DNA of 39,324 nucleotides, from contig NZ_WRPR01000120.1 of NCBI RefSeq assembly GCF_010367455.1, positions 1-39,324 of the forward strand, written 5' to 3'. The translations under genes and the position numbers were made by a program. Source of the stretch: Candidatus Laterigemmans baculatus. Its GTDB lineage: Bacteria > Planctomycetota > Planctomycetia > Pirellulales > Pirellulaceae. Below the pieces are notes generated by a model. It was not told the DNA's origin, did not search any database, and saw only the letters and a list, made by a program, of their open reading frames with translations. Shown one piece after another: positions 7,842 through 14,672 of this stretch. How positions within the stretch are numbered: the first letter of the stretch is position 1; each line of letters begins with the position of its first letter.

Positions 7842-9091
7842 CAGGTCTTCTCGAGTGCAGTGAAAGCGGAGGCTGTCGCACCAGCAGTGGTCGAGGAAGC
7901 CATCGCTCCGCGGTCCCGGCGGCGGAGCAGGTCGTGGTAGCTGTCCCAGTAGCCGCGAGCCATGCGACCGGCGGTCAATTGGCGGGCGCGGGCTTGGCTG
8001 CGGGAGACGAGCTCGGTCCGTAGCCCCCGATCCGCGGCGAGGCGATGGAGCGCTTCGGTTAAAGCGCGCCGGTCTTCCGGGTCGACGAACACCGCCGCAT
8101 CACCCCAGATCTCGCGGAGACTAGCGATGTCCCCCAAAACCAGAGCACAGCCGGCCGCAGCGGCTTCGAGCGGCGTGAGCCCGAACGGTTCGTAGCGGGC
8201 GGGCAGGGCGTAGATCGCCGCCCGGGCGTACCACGACGCGAGCTCCTCCGACGGCAGGCGTCCGAGAAACCGCACGCCGTCGTAGTGGCAGTAGCCCCCG
8301 TTGGGATGGCGGCACTCGCCAGCGACCACGACCGGCCACCGCAGATCGGCAGCCGCTTCGGCCAATCGCCCAATGTTCTTCGCCTCGTCCCAGACGCGGC
8401 CTGCGGCCAGCACCAGCGGTTCCTTGGCAACGCCTCCGTAAAGTTGCCGCTGCCGAGCCGAGCGGGGAGCGATGCCATTGGCGATCACCCGCGACGGACC
8501 TCCCCCAAAACGCTCGCCCCCAAGCGTTTCGTGAATCCCGGGCGAGTCATGATTCTCGGGCGAGTCGTAAATCCCGGGCGAGTCGGCGGCCCCGACGAAG
8601 TAGGCGGCATGGAGGGCGTCGAGCATCGCTCGGGTCGGCGCGACGACCAAGTCCGCCCCCTGCAGCCCCCGTGCGACGCGTTGCCGGTACCGCGACCACT
8701 CGGGCCCCGGAGCCTGTTTCCGCACCGCTGCGAACCACGAGAAGACGCACGAGTGGGCGACCACAAGCACGGGAATCTGCCAGGGCAGGGCAGCGTGGGA
8801 GTAGTCGTTCAGATGGAGCACCTCGGGTTGCTCGCGCGCGGCGATCTCCTGCAGCCATCCTCCCGCCGCGTCGACGTCGCGCCACGGATCCTGCATCCAC
8901 TCCAGCCGGTACTGGCTTTCGTAGAGCTTCACGTTGTCCAGCTTCGCCAGCAGCCTTCGCTGGTCCTCCTTGAGCGGTGGACCCTGAGTTGCCAACACGA
9001 CCTCGACGCCGAACGGCTCCAGGGCGCGAACCAGCTCCGCGACATAGACGAAGACGCCGCCCACGGTGTCGGTCGTCATCAGTAACTTCAT
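7841..9091 (-). CDS. GT4 family glycosyltransferase with tandem-repeat linker
   Basis: 416 residues starting MKLLMTTDTVGG. The open frame runs much further upstream, but that part is only the shadow of the dehydrogenase gene; the ATG at 9091 overlaps that gene's stop as ATGA. It is a GT-B enzyme: the N-terminal half holds the acceptor side (GGVFVYVAELVRAL), and the C-terminal half the donor motif YEPFGLTPLEAAAAGCALV with the two acidic residues typical of GT4. Between the halves, at about residues 169-190, is an insert made of six-residue units (DSPGIY, DSPENH, DSPGIH) coded by an 18 bp minisatellite. The reaction is probably retaining transfer of a hexose. The C-terminus is alanine/threonine-rich and likely disordered. 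Confidence 0.88.
   Translation of the reverse strand: MKLLMTTDTVGGVFVYVAELVRALEPFGVEVVLATQGPPLKEDQRRLLAKLDNVKLYESQYRLEWMQDPWRDVDAAGGWLQEIAAREQPEVLHLNDYSHAALPWQIPVLVVAHSCVFSWFAAVRKQAPGPEWSRYRQRVARGLQGADLVVAPTRAMLDALHAAYFVGAADSPGIYDSPENHDSPGIHETLGGERFGGGPSRVIANGIAPRSARQRQLYGGVAKEPLVLAAGRVWDEAKNIGRLAEAAADLRWPVVVAGECRHPNGGYCHYDGVRFLGRLPSEELASWYARAAIYALPARYEPFGLTPLEAAAAGCALVLGDIASLREIWGDAAVFVDPEDRRALTEALHRLAADRGLRTELVSRSQARARQLTAGRMARGYWDSYHDLLRRRDRGAMASSTTAGATASAFTALEKT
8534..8584 (-). repeat. 18 bp in-frame minisatellite in the GT4 gene
   Basis: Three copies of an 18 bp unit starting near 8534, 8552 and 8570, each containing CGGGCGAGTC. Read on the minus strand they code for DSPGIY, DSPENH and DSPGIH. 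The array sits in the linker between the two GT-B halves, so length changes would keep the frame. Confidence 0.85.
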
Positions 9092-10146
9092 GGCCTGACC
9101 ACCGCCTTCATGAAATGGCCGGGACGCTGCACGGCCGCGTCGAGAGCGGCCCCGAGCTCGCTGAGCGGAAAGGTGTGGGTCAGCAGCGGGGCCGGGTCGA
9201 GCTGCCCGGCGACGACCGCGGCAGCCGCTCGCCGCATCCCGGCGGTGTAGATCGCAGGGTCCCGCTCGTGGGCGTTGATCACGTCGATTCCCCGCCAGTT
9301 CCACTGCTGCAGATTCACCTGGCGGAGTCCGTCCTGGTGGTAGCCGGCGATCACCAGCTTGCCGCGGACCGCCACCAAGGCAGCGGCCAAATCGAGTGGC
9401 TCCTGGAAGCCGGTCGCTTCGATGACGCGGGGACAGCCGTCGCCGCCGGAGAGCGCCGCGACCTGCTGCTGGACGTCGTCCGGCGAAGTCAGCGGCAGAG
9501 CGGCGATGGCTCCCATCCGCTCGGCCCACTCGAGGGCCGATCGCCGGCGAGAAACGGCGATCACCCGCGCCCCGCGGCGCGTCATCATTTGAATCAGCAA
9601 GCTGCCGAGGAAGCCGACGCCGATCACCGTCACCACCTGGCCGGGCTGCACATCGCTCCGCTCGAGCACGTTCATCGCGCAGGCGAGCGGCTCGGCCGGG
9701 AACGGAAGCTCGGCCAGCTCGTCCGGCAGGACGACTGCGGCGTCTTCGTCGACCGTATCGTATTCGGCAAAGGCGTGATACGACAGCGCGCCCACGCGAT
9801 CCCCGACAGCCAGCGATTGCACCTCGCTGCCGACCGCATCGACCACACCCCAGCCCTCGTGCCCCGGCGCGCCCGGCTCGAGCGGATACTCGAACCACGG
9901 CCGCCCCTCCCAGACCGGGACGTTCGAGCCGCAGACGCCACAACCTTCGAGCCGGACTCGCACCTGCCGCGGCCCCGGCTCGGGGAGCGGCAGCTCGCGG
10001 AGTTCGATCTTACCGGGAGCAGCGATCACCGCCGCTCGCATCGTCGCGGGCGGCTTGGCAGGAGAGCCGCTGTCGCGACGCCGCGCGCCGCGGAGATTGG
10101 AGGAAGCGTCCGTGGAAGAAGAGTTCGGAGTCGAGAGATTGGTCAT
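9088..10146 (-). CDS. Zinc-dependent medium-chain dehydrogenase (MDR), likely sugar or polyol
   Basis: 352 residues. Medium-chain alcohol dehydrogenase fold. The catalytic zinc ligands are visible as Cys in GCGVCGSN and His-Glu in GHEGWG, with a further conserved acidic residue in EPLACAMN; the NAD(P) site is VIGVGFLGSLLIQ. The four-cysteine structural zinc lobe usual after the GHE motif is absent. The first 35 residues are polar and not part of the fold, so the true start may be Met36 (10041, MRAAVIAAPG). By family it oxidises a secondary alcohol of a sugar, polyol or threonine-like substrate. In this context it may make a keto-sugar precursor or modify the product; that is inference. It couples by ATGA to the GT4 gene. 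Confidence 0.85.
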   Translation of the reverse strand: MTNLSTPNSSSTDASSNLRGARRRDSGSPAKPPATMRAAVIAAPGKIELRELPLPEPGPRQVRVRLEGCGVCGSNVPVWEGRPWFEYPLEPGAPGHEGWGVVDAVGSEVQSLAVGDRVGALSYHAFAEYDTVDEDAAVVLPDELAELPFPAEPLACAMNVLERSDVQPGQVVTVIGVGFLGSLLIQMMTRRGARVIAVSRRRSALEWAERMGAIAALPLTSPDDVQQQVAALSGGDGCPRVIEATGFQEPLDLAAALVAVRGKLVIAGYHQDGLRQVNLQQWNWRGIDVINAHERDPAIYTAGMRRAAAAVVAGQLDPAPLLTHTFPLSELGAALDAAVQRPGHFMKAVVRP

Positions 10147-10431
10147 AGTGAGACGCGAATCCTGCGCTAAACGGATCGGTGCAACGAAGCCGAGGGGGGA
10201 ATAAATCAGCCGCCACGCGCTAGCGTCCGGTTTCTGCGGAATTGGTGAGAACCGGACTTACCTTCACCCTCCCCCCGGGAGGGTCGAGCGTCAGCGAGGG
10301 GAGGGAGAGCAGTCCTCAACGATTCCCCCAAAGTGCATTCACCATTGCGGAAACCCTCCCCGCTCGTTCCTCGCGACCCTCCCGGGGGGAGGGTGCCTTG
10401 CTAGGACGGCGGACGCCGCCGTTGAGTGTCG
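10147..10431. other. 285 bp gap inside the glycan cluster, filled with repeats
   Basis: The only wide gap in the nine-gene cluster. It contains a single family A arm (10204-10232) and a large family D inverted pair of about 40 bp arms (10263-10305 and 10360-10400, core CCCTCCCGGGGGGAGGG). A short perfect hairpin at 10406-10422 (ACGGCGG, ACG, CCGCCGT) lies 10 bp downstream of the epimerase stop. The gap could attenuate or end transcription after the two epimerases, with a second promoter before the dehydrogenase. I see no clear promoter. Confidence 0.7.
10263..10400. repeat. Family D inverted repeat pair
   Basis: Two arms of about 40 bp, CACCCTCCCCCCGGGAGGGT near 10263 and its near-complement ending GGGGGGAGGGTG near 10392, separated by roughly 50 bp. 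A further copy of the right arm lies at 29400-29440, upstream of ribF, so this is a dispersed element. It can form a long RNA hairpin in either direction. Confidence 0.8.
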
Positions 10432-11541
10432 TCAAACGCCGCTCAGCGCGGGCTGCTCCACGACGTGCTCGGCCAGCCATGCCCACAGCCGCTCGATTCC
10501 CTGCGGAGCATCGACCGCCGGAGCCCAGCCGGTTGTGGCTTGGAAGCGGCGAGTGTCGGAGACGTAGTATTTCTGGTCTCCCTGCCGCCACGGCCCGTAC
10601 TCCACTTCGGGCCGCTGGCCCCGCAGCTCGGCCAAGTGGTCGATCACCTGCAGGAGGCTGACCGCGTTTGCGGGGCCGCCACCGATGTTGAACGCCTGGC
10701 CGGCGGTAACCTTGATCTGGTCGATGGCCTTGAGCATCGCCGCCACCAGATCGGTCACGAACAGCACGTCTCGGACTTGGCGGCCGTCGCCGTAGATCGA
10801 CAGCGGTTCGTCGGCGATGATCCGACGGGCGAAATGCGCCAGCCAGCCCTGATCTTCATTGCCGCACTGGTGCGGGCCGTAGATGCAGCTCATCCGAAAC
10901 ACGACCGCCGGCAGCGAGTAGCAGCGGGCGTAATCGAGCACGTACTGATCGGCCGCCCCCTTGGAGCAGCCGTAGGGGCTGTGGAACTGCAGCGGCCGCG
11001 CTTCGCTGACCCCGTGGGCCCGCGTCTCGGCGCACGACGGCTGGTAGCAATCGCCATCGCGGACGCAGCGAACGTCGGCCAAGCTCCCATAGACTTTATT
11101 GGTCGATGTAAACAGCAGCGGCGGTGGAGTCGTGCAGCCGCGACAGGCTTCGAGCACGTTCAGCGTCCCCCGCGCGTTGACCTCGAAGTCGAACCCCGGA
11201 TCGACCAGGCTGTGGGTCACGGCGACTTGGGCAGCCAAATGGAAGACCGCGCTGCTGCGGGCCACCGCGTGCCGGACTGCCAAGGAGTCGCGAATATCTT
11301 GGACCTCGACCTTCACGTGCTCGCCATACTGGTCGGTCAACCAAGCCAGGTTCTCCTCGACGCCGGGGCGGGAGAGATTGTCAAAGAGCAGCACGTCGCG
11401 GCCATTCTCGATCAATTGCGTGGCCAGGTTCGTTCCGATGAACCCAGCTCCGCCGGAGATCATCACCGGCCGGCGGCTGCGGCAACTGGCGGCCGACCGA
11501 AGCGGTTTGCCATTGGGGGCTGTATCGATGCGTCGCCTCAT
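10432..11541 (-). CDS. NAD-dependent epimerase, CDP-paratose 2-epimerase-like
   Basis: 369 residues from the ATG at 11541, which overlaps the upstream epimerase stop as ATGA; a longer reading from 11622 would overlap that gene by 85 bp. It is an extended short-chain dehydrogenase: NAD site SGGAGFIGTN about 26 residues in, FTSTNKVYG, and the Tyr-x-x-x-Lys pair in SPYGCSKGAADQY. The pieces RMSCIYGPHQ, EDQGWLAHF and YGDGRQVRDVLFV are characteristic of the CDP-paratose/CDP-tyvelose 2-epimerase (RfbE) family. By homology it inverts C2 of a nucleotide-linked sugar through a keto intermediate, but the real donor is unknown because no CDP-glucose pathway genes lie nearby. It probably supplies one of the sugars used by the downstream transferases. 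Confidence 0.85.
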   Translation of the reverse strand: MRRRIDTAPNGKPLRSAASCRSRRPVMISGGAGFIGTNLATQLIENGRDVLLFDNLSRPGVEENLAWLTDQYGEHVKVEVQDIRDSLAVRHAVARSSAVFHLAAQVAVTHSLVDPGFDFEVNARGTLNVLEACRGCTTPPPLLFTSTNKVYGSLADVRCVRDGDCYQPSCAETRAHGVSEARPLQFHSPYGCSKGAADQYVLDYARCYSLPAVVFRMSCIYGPHQCGNEDQGWLAHFARRIIADEPLSIYGDGRQVRDVLFVTDLVAAMLKAIDQIKVTAGQAFNIGGGPANAVSLLQVIDHLAELRGQRPEVEYGPWRQGDQKYYVSDTRRFQATTGWAPAVDAPQGIERLWAWLAEHVVEQPALSGV

Positions 11542-12662
11542 ACCACCAACCCTCGTGCTGTAAGCTCCTGCCGTGCCCGTGAAGTGGCATCGGCCGCAAG
11601 ATTCGTTTGCGACCGCAGCCACTCCGCCAATTCGGCAAGCCCCTCGGGAAAGGAAACCTGGGGCTCGTATCCGAGAATCCGCTGAGCCTTGCTGATATCC
11701 GCAAAGCAGTGGCGGATGTCGCCGACGCGATAGCGAGTCGTGATTTCGGGTTCGATCGACTCGAGCCCCAAGACCTCGCCGATTTTCGCCGCGACCTGCC
11801 TCACCGTGACCGCGTCGCCGCTGCCGACGTTAAAGACATGCCCGGCCGCCTCGGGGACCTCCATCGCCAACCGGCAAGCGCGGGCGACATCGTGCACGTT
11901 GACGAAATCTCGCTGCTGCAGACCGTCCTCAAAGATCGACGGCCGGTGCCCGTTGAGATACTGCGAAGAGAAGATCGCGAGCACGCCGGTGTACGGGTTC
12001 CCGAGCGCCTGCCGCGGCCCGTAGGCATTGAAAAAGCGGAGGGCCACCGTGGGGATCCGATACGCCCCGCCAACGATCAAGCTCAGCCGTTCCTGATCGT
12101 ATTTCGAGAGCGCGTAGACCGACGAGGCGGCGGGAGCTTTGGTCTCGGGCGTCGCCACCGGCTCGAGCGGCCGCCCCGCTTCGTCACTGACCTCCCATTG
12201 CCCGGCCTGCAGCTGTTCGAGCGGCCGCTCGCTGGCCGCCACCAATGGGCCCTCGGGCGAGCGATAGGCGCCTTCGCCGTAGATGCTCATGCTCGAGGCC
12301 ACCACCAGCCGCTCGACCGGCGAATCGGCCAGCGCCTGCAGCAGAACCGCGGTCCCCAAGTTATTGACGCTCGTATAGTGCGCCACCTCATACATGCTCT
12401 GGCCGACCCCGACTGCGGCGGCCAAGTGGTAGACCACATCGACTCCTTGTAGCGCCCGCTGGACCGTCGCCGGATCGCGAACATCGCCGACGATCAACTC
12501 GACATCGGCGGCGAGATACTCCGGTCGCTCGCCGCTGGGACCATGGACCTGGGGCAACAGACAGTCCAGCACGCGAACCCGGTAGCCCTGCTCGAGGAGC
12601 TCATCGGCGAGGTGGGAGCCGATGAAGCCCGCCCCGCCGGTAATCAAAATCCGCGGTTTCAT
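11538..12662 (-). CDS. NAD-dependent nucleotide-sugar epimerase (UDP-glucose/dTDP-rhamnose 4-epimerase-like)
   Basis: 374 residues from MKPRILITGGAGFIG at 12662. The frame stays open upstream to 12920, but that extension has no family character and includes the likely promoter region. Extended SDR fold: glycine-rich NAD site at residues 8-14, YHLAAAVGVGQSM, SSMSIYGEG, and the catalytic Tyr-x-x-x-Lys in VYALSKYDQE. The long stretch between the serine motif and the catalytic tyrosine (QWEVSDEAGRPLEPVATPE) is like that of dTDP-L-rhamnose 4-epimerase-type enzymes, although the cysteines often found there are missing. C-terminal GLAELAEWLRSQ is typical. Probably the first gene of the cluster; it couples to the next epimerase by ATGA. 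Confidence 0.85.
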   Translation of the reverse strand: MKPRILITGGAGFIGSHLADELLEQGYRVRVLDCLLPQVHGPSGERPEYLAADVELIVGDVRDPATVQRALQGVDVVYHLAAAVGVGQSMYEVAHYTSVNNLGTAVLLQALADSPVERLVVASSMSIYGEGAYRSPEGPLVAASERPLEQLQAGQWEVSDEAGRPLEPVATPETKAPAASSVYALSKYDQERLSLIVGGAYRIPTVALRFFNAYGPRQALGNPYTGVLAIFSSQYLNGHRPSIFEDGLQQRDFVNVHDVARACRLAMEVPEAAGHVFNVGSGDAVTVRQVAAKIGEVLGLESIEPEITTRYRVGDIRHCFADISKAQRILGYEPQVSFPEGLAELAEWLRSQTNLAADATSRARQELTARGLVV

Positions 12663-13084
12663 GGTGGGAACGACTGAGATTGTGGAACGAAACGAGAGCC
12701 AAGCAGGTGCAGCCGATCGACCCATGACTTGCCCCGAAAGCGGACCATAGCACCACCTGAGTGGGGGCCGTTGCTGCTGCTGAATGCGGCTTCCCGACGC
12801 TGCAAATCGGGTACCACCCATCGCCCCCGCAGGGGGAATGGTGGGAGAATCCTGTCCGCGGTGGGGCGCCGCCGCGAAGCGACGCCCGCTGCTTTTGCTA
12901 GCGAATCCGCGCCCAAGCATTCCTTTTGCTGCAGCCGGCGCCCCAGTGGCAGCCGGCGCCCCAGTGGCAGCCGGCGCCCCAGTGGCAGCCGGCGCCCCAG
13001 TGGCAGCTCAGCACCCAGCTACCCGGCTCAGCGTCGCGGCACCGGCTCAGCGCAACGGCACCAGCTCAACATCACGGCACCGGC
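12663..13084. other. Intergenic region upstream of the glycan cluster, with two tandem arrays
   Basis: 422 bp between the uronate isomerase-like stop and the first epimerase start. The part at 12663-12930 should hold the promoter of the nine-gene cluster; no clear boxes can be named. The part at 12931-13084 is a double minisatellite, listed separately. Small open frames here translate the repeats (AGAPVA-type peptides) and are not genes. Confidence 0.6.
12931..13002. repeat. Perfect 18 bp tandem array, four units
   Basis: Four identical copies of GCAGCCGGCGCCCCAGTG, head to tail. Perfect identity points to recent expansion by slippage or unequal exchange. It lies just beyond the 19 bp array that begins at the uronate isomerase-like stop codon. 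Confidence 0.95.
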
Positions 13085-13095
13085 TCAGCGGCCCG
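13022..13095. repeat. Imperfect 19 bp tandem array starting at a stop codon
   Basis: About four degenerate 19 bp units sharing CCGGCTCAGCG. On the minus strand the unit reads CGCTGAGCCGGTGCC, and the TGA of the first unit is the stop codon of the uronate isomerase-like gene (stop at 13085-13087). The array therefore extends directly from the gene's 3' end. Confidence 0.8.
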
Positions 13096-14371
13096 GAAAG
13101 ATCCGCTCGACGTTGCCGCGGAGGACTTGCCGGCCGAGCGCCACCGCCCGTTCCTCGCTCCAGCCGCGGTCGATGACGAACGTCTCGGCCAGGATCTTTG
13201 CCAGGCAGTCGCGGTACATGGCGAATTTGGGAGCGACGAATTCGAGCTTGTAAGCGTCGCTGTAGTAGCCGATCTGCTTGGTCGCCGGGACCGCTTCGAG
13301 CCGCGCGGTGGCGTCGCGGTGGATGAAGGTGGGCGTGTTGCTGTACCACCAGTGGCCATTGGTCACGACGTTCGGGAAGATCCAGGCGTAGCTGACCAGT
13401 TCCTGGTTCGTGACGCTGGCCAAGACCGAGACCGGGAACGTCACCTCGGGAAATGCGTTGAGCAGCTCGCGATACTGGATCAGCGACACGCGGCTGTCAT
13501 ACAGGTCGCGTCCCTGATGAACCCCCTCGGCGTACACCCCGCGGTTGACGCCGATCATCAGGTCGAACGGCAGGCGATGAGCGTCGCACAGTTCGGCCAG
13601 GGTCCAGAAAACGCGATTCTGCAGCGCCCGCCGGTGGGACTCTTCGGCCCCGGTTCCCGAGCGAAGGACCGCCTCGAGAGCAGATGCCGCGCGGCCGTCG
13701 GCGACCGGTTGCGGGGCGAAATCGGGGGGCAGGGAGATCGCACAGGCTCGGGCCCCGCGAGCGACGAAATAATCGAAACGCTGCTCCAGAGCCGCCCGCA
13801 GCGTCGCCAGGTCGTGAACCTCCACCCCCGAGCAGGCCGCGAGCCGCTCGCGAACGCTGCTCTGGCCAAGGTGGAACACCAGGTCGTCGGTGCGGAGGCA
13901 GGGGATGTACCGCGAAGTGTCAAAGCCCTCCAGCGCGTCGTCGAAATCGTTGGTCAGAAAGACCGCTTCGACGTTGCTCTCGCGAAGCACGGTGTCGGCC
14001 CACTCGGCCGATTCCATCCGCTGCGAAGCGGCCTCGTAGACTTGCTCCCAGTTCGAGGCGTCCAGAGTGTCCGCTTCCAAACCGAAAAACCGCCGGCAGA
14101 TATCGACCAACCAGGCGTATTGGGTCGTATTGTGAATCGGCACTGTCCCTTCGACCAACCGTCCCACGCGTTCTTTGTCCGAGATCGCCGGGTCTTCGAT
14201 CTCCGCTTTGGGCATCCCCGCCGCGTGTGCGAGCTCGGTGTAGTAGTGGTATCCGAGGATGTCGGCCAGCGTCGTCGAAGCCGGGCTGTGCGGATTGATA
14301 TGCGTGTGCGGATCGATCAGCGTGATCTTCGCCAGTTCATCGCGGAGCGTGCGTCGGAGTTGTTCAGACAT
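13085..14371 (-). CDS. Uronate isomerase-like amidohydrolase
   Basis: 428 residues. Resembles glucuronate/uronate isomerases of the amidohydrolase superfamily: the metal-binding His-x-His is in LIDPHTHINPHSP (His22, His24), and later conserved pieces include FDLMIGVNRG and GHWWYSNTP. It would interconvert uronates (glucuronate/fructuronate or galacturonate/tagaturonate), a catabolic step. It is shorter than the classical UxaC enzyme of about 470 residues, and no other hexuronate genes (uxaA, uxaB, kdgK) are in the window, so the substrate may differ. Start chosen at MSEQLRRTLRDEL, with no better candidate. It diverges from the HtrA-type gene. The stop lies within a tandem repeat. Confidence 0.78.
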   Translation of the reverse strand: MSEQLRRTLRDELAKITLIDPHTHINPHSPASTTLADILGYHYYTELAHAAGMPKAEIEDPAISDKERVGRLVEGTVPIHNTTQYAWLVDICRRFFGLEADTLDASNWEQVYEAASQRMESAEWADTVLRESNVEAVFLTNDFDDALEGFDTSRYIPCLRTDDLVFHLGQSSVRERLAACSGVEVHDLATLRAALEQRFDYFVARGARACAISLPPDFAPQPVADGRAASALEAVLRSGTGAEESHRRALQNRVFWTLAELCDAHRLPFDLMIGVNRGVYAEGVHQGRDLYDSRVSLIQYRELLNAFPEVTFPVSVLASVTNQELVSYAWIFPNVVTNGHWWYSNTPTFIHRDATARLEAVPATKQIGYYSDAYKLEFVAPKFAMYRDCLAKILAETFVIDRGWSEERAVALGRQVLRGNVERIFPGR

Positions 14372-14672
14372 GGCAGAGCAGGGGAGGAGAGGGGAAACGG
14401 ACAGAGGGTCTTAGCAATCAGCCGCCGGGCGCTAGCCCCCGGTTTCCGAAAACGCCGCAAAAACCGGACACTAGCGCGTGGCGGCTGGTACCGCGGATCG
14501 TGCCCCGAGCCTAGCAAGAAAACGAGCCTAGCAGGAAAGGGGTCTTGTCGCCCCGCCCGCGGACCGGAGCCCTGCATCGATTGGGATTTTTTACTCCACG
14601 GCGGTACACTGGGTGCAGAGAGAGGACAGGCCGGGGGCCGCCGTTTCCGTTTGGTCGAGAGAGCTCGCTTCC
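14372..14672. other. Divergent intergenic region with a family A hairpin
   Basis: 301 bp between the starts of the uronate isomerase-like gene (-) and the HtrA-type gene (+); it should hold both promoters. Bases 14417-14488 are a complete family A inverted repeat (arms ATCAGCCGCCGGGCGCTAGC and its relative ending GTGGCGGCTGG). This is the only family A copy at the 5' side of two genes here. No clear promoter boxes. Confidence 0.65.
14417..14488. repeat. Family A palindromic repeat (copy A2)
   Basis: An imperfect inverted repeat with the central cores GCTAGC and ACTAGC and the terminal motif CAGCCGCC/GGCGGCTG. The loop is AC-rich and about 20 bp. Other copies lie at 10204-10232, 22736-22795, 22938-23046, 24789-24821, 31469-31541 and 39056-39324. 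Confidence 0.9.

Noticed and set aside
7841-9943. 700-residue reading of the GT4 gene
   Set aside because: The first 283 residues are the out-of-frame shadow of the dehydrogenase; the ATGA overlap at 9091 gives the true start.
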